Part shown: positions 4,532-5,611 of the stretch, piece after piece
How positions within the stretch are numbered: position 1 is the stretch's first letter
How the letters are laid out: every line of letters starts with the position of its first letter
DNA from: Bacteroidota bacterium
GTDB lineage: Bacteria; Bacteroidota; Ignavibacteria; UBA10030
Length of the DNA: 5,611 bases
NCBI GenBank assembly: GCA_025455125.1
Contig: JALONE010000097.1
Location: 1-5,611 of the forward strand
Reading direction: 5' to 3'
Made by a program: the position numbers and the translations under genes
Notes under the pieces: model-generated
What the model was told of the DNA's origin: nothing
What the model saw: the letters and a program-made list of their open reading frames with translations, nothing else
Databases searched by the model: none

Positions 4532-5611
4532 ATGAACTCATCCGTTCGCCTCGTCGGATTCATTGTCCTCTTTCTTCCGGTTCTGCTCCTCGGACAATCT
4601 GACTCATGTTCTTCGGGGAACTCATTCACGATCGGGGCTGGAGAATCCGGCATTTCGTTCGGCAATGCTCCGCGACACAATGGACTTCGATTCAACTGGA
4701 GTGATTGCTGTCTCGAGGAGATCAATGGGGTCAACATCTCCCTTTGGAAGCCGGGAGAACCGGTCACTGGATCGATCAATGGGATCGCCCTTGGAGTTGT
4801 CGGTCCGGCTGCCGGGTCGATCAATGGAATCGGTCTCGGTCTCGGGGGCGTGATCGGCAAAGGGGCGCTCAGTGGCCTGATGCTCGGCGGACTCGGCATC
4901 GTGACATCGGGTGATCTGACCGGTATCGCGATTGGCGGCCTTGGATGTGTGAGCGAAGGCGCTATGACGGGAGTCTCAGTCGGATCGCTCGGGTTGGTGG
5001 GAAAAAGTGGATTGACTGGAATCAATGTTGGTGGACTTGGCGCTGTCTCCGACGGCGGGATCTATGGAGTGAATATTGGTGGACTTGGCCTCGTGGGAAA
5101 AGAAGGGCTCATCGGGATGAACCTCGGAGGTCTTGGGGCTGTCAGCGGTGGAGAGGTCATCGGATTGAGTATTGGAGGCCTGGCGCTCGTCGGTCAGCAG
5201 GGAATCCACGGATTGAACTTCGGCGGATTGGCGGTTGTGTCGGCGGGGAGTATCGATTTCCTGACCGTGGCCGGTTTGGCGGTTGTCGCCAAGGATGGGC
5301 TTGCCGGGGCGACGCTGTCAGGAATCGCTATCGTTTCGGAGATGGATATCGTGGGACTCAACCTGACCTTGGGAGAACTGCGAAGCGAAGCATCCGTTGT
5401 CGGGATTGGCTTTGGCGGCTATCGTGTGAAGGCCGATCGTGCGACGGGTTTGCATGTGAGTATCGCCCGCGCCGAAGTGCAGTGCATGGAAGGAGTTCTT
5501 GTAGGCGCGTACACGCGGGTATCGGAACGGCAGGAAGGATTGTCCATCGGGATCTACAATCATGCGACGGAGCTCTTTGGTGTCCAGCTCGGATTGATCA
5601 ACATCGCAGAC
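4532..5611 (+). CDS. Secreted Gly-rich surface-repeat protein (LA_2272-like), N-terminal part; gene runs off the right edge
   Basis: 360 codons, open to the window end. Residues 1-21 form a signal peptide ending LLLG-Q, a typical FCB export site. A unique region follows, with Cys26 and a Cys59-Cys60 pair, then NGVNISLWKPGEP, two copies of GSINGI 15 residues apart (80, 95), and ten uninterrupted 16-residue units from 119 to 278 of form GGLGxVxxGxxxGxxx. After less regular units (279-335) the sequence becomes EGLSIGIYNHATELFGVQLG and LINIAD, the GVQLGLxN signature I associate with LA_2272-type surface-repeat proteins, first named in Leptospira. Regular Gly and aliphatic spacing suggests a beta-solenoid or stacked strands. 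Its function is unknown to me. The ATG at 4532 has a weak GGGA (4521-4524) 7 bases upstream and is directly followed by the signal peptide. It stands apart from the haem genes, behind 302 bases of palindrome-rich DNA. Confidence 0.82.
   Translation, partial: MNSSVRLVGFIVLFLPVLLLGQSDSCSSGNSFTIGAGESGISFGNAPRHNGLRFNWSDCCLEEINGVNISLWKPGEPVTGSINGIALGVVGPAAGSINGIGLGLGGVIGKGALSGLMLGGLGIVTSGDLTGIAIGGLGCVSEGAMTGVSVGSLGLVGKSGLTGINVGGLGAVSDGGIYGVNIGGLGLVGKEGLIGMNLGGLGAVSGGEVIGLSIGGLALVGQQGIHGLNFGGLAVVSAGSIDFLTVAGLAVVAKDGLAGATLSGIAIVSEMDIVGLNLTLGELRSEASVVGIGFGGYRVKADRATGLHVSIARAEVQCMEGVLVGAYTRVSERQEGLSIGIYNHATELFGVQLGLINIAD
4886..5365 (+). repeat. Ten tandem 48-base (16-residue) coding repeats
   Basis: Units begin at 4886, 4934, 4982, 5030, 5078, 5126, 5174, 5222, 5270 and 5318 with no insertion or deletion. 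The protein consensus is GGLGxVxxGxxxGxxx. DNA identity survives locally: TTGGTGGACTTGGC occurs at 5028-5041 and again 48 bases on at 5076-5089. GTGGGAAAA occurs at 4997-5005 and 96 bases on at 5093-5101. Later units drift away from the consensus. Confidence 0.85.

Noticed and set aside
4510..5025. Pro-rich minus-strand frame of 171 codons
   Set aside because: Its Pro-rich repeats are the complement of the Gly codons in the surface-repeat gene.
4886..5365. CRISPR-like regular repetition at 48-base spacing
   Set aside because: The regularity is codon-based, in frame and imperfect, without exact repeats separated by unique spacers.

Overview
The window looks like chromosome from a fairly GC-rich member of the FCB group (Bacteroidota, Ignavibacteriota, Kapabacteria or relatives). 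This is an inference from gene families: a TonB-dependent receptor with an N-terminal carboxypeptidase-regulatory-like domain, an HmuY-type lipoprotein directly behind it, a lipoprotein form of oligopeptidase B, and a Gly-rich surface-repeat protein. Recognisable Shine-Dalgarno sites (AGAGGA, AGGAG, AAAGGA) precede three of the genes. That fits a deep-branching FCB lineage better than the Bacteroidia, where such sites are usually weak or absent.

Layout. (1) Positions 1-891, minus strand: the first 297 codons of an oligopeptidase B (S9A) with a lipoprotein signal; its catalytic domain lies beyond the left edge. (2) 892-1043: a 152-base divergent intergenic region with weak candidate promoters in both directions. 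(3) 1044-1397, plus: a possible small single-pass membrane protein, unrecognised. (4) 1485-3653, plus: a complete 722-residue TonB-dependent receptor. (5) 3681-4229, plus: a 182-residue HmuY-like lipoprotein, 27 bases after the receptor. (6) 4230-4531: a 302-base non-coding stretch holding two head-to-head palindromes with a shared 11-base loop, a separate long imperfect hairpin, and an AT-rich segment. (7) 4532-5611, plus: 360 codons of a secreted Gly-rich repeat protein running off the right edge.

The best-supported functional unit is the receptor plus HmuY-like lipoprotein pair. It resembles the HmuR/HmuY haem uptake pair: a surface lipoprotein captures haem and hands it to a TonB-driven outer-membrane channel. 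No inner-membrane transporter (HmuSTUV type) is visible. The last gene encodes about ten 16-residue repeats that partly alternate between two types, giving a 32-residue super-period. It resembles the family I know as LA_2272 surface-repeat proteins, whose function is unknown to me. All four confident proteins carry export signals, so the window is devoted to envelope and surface functions. I see no RNA gene, CRISPR array, transposase or phage gene.
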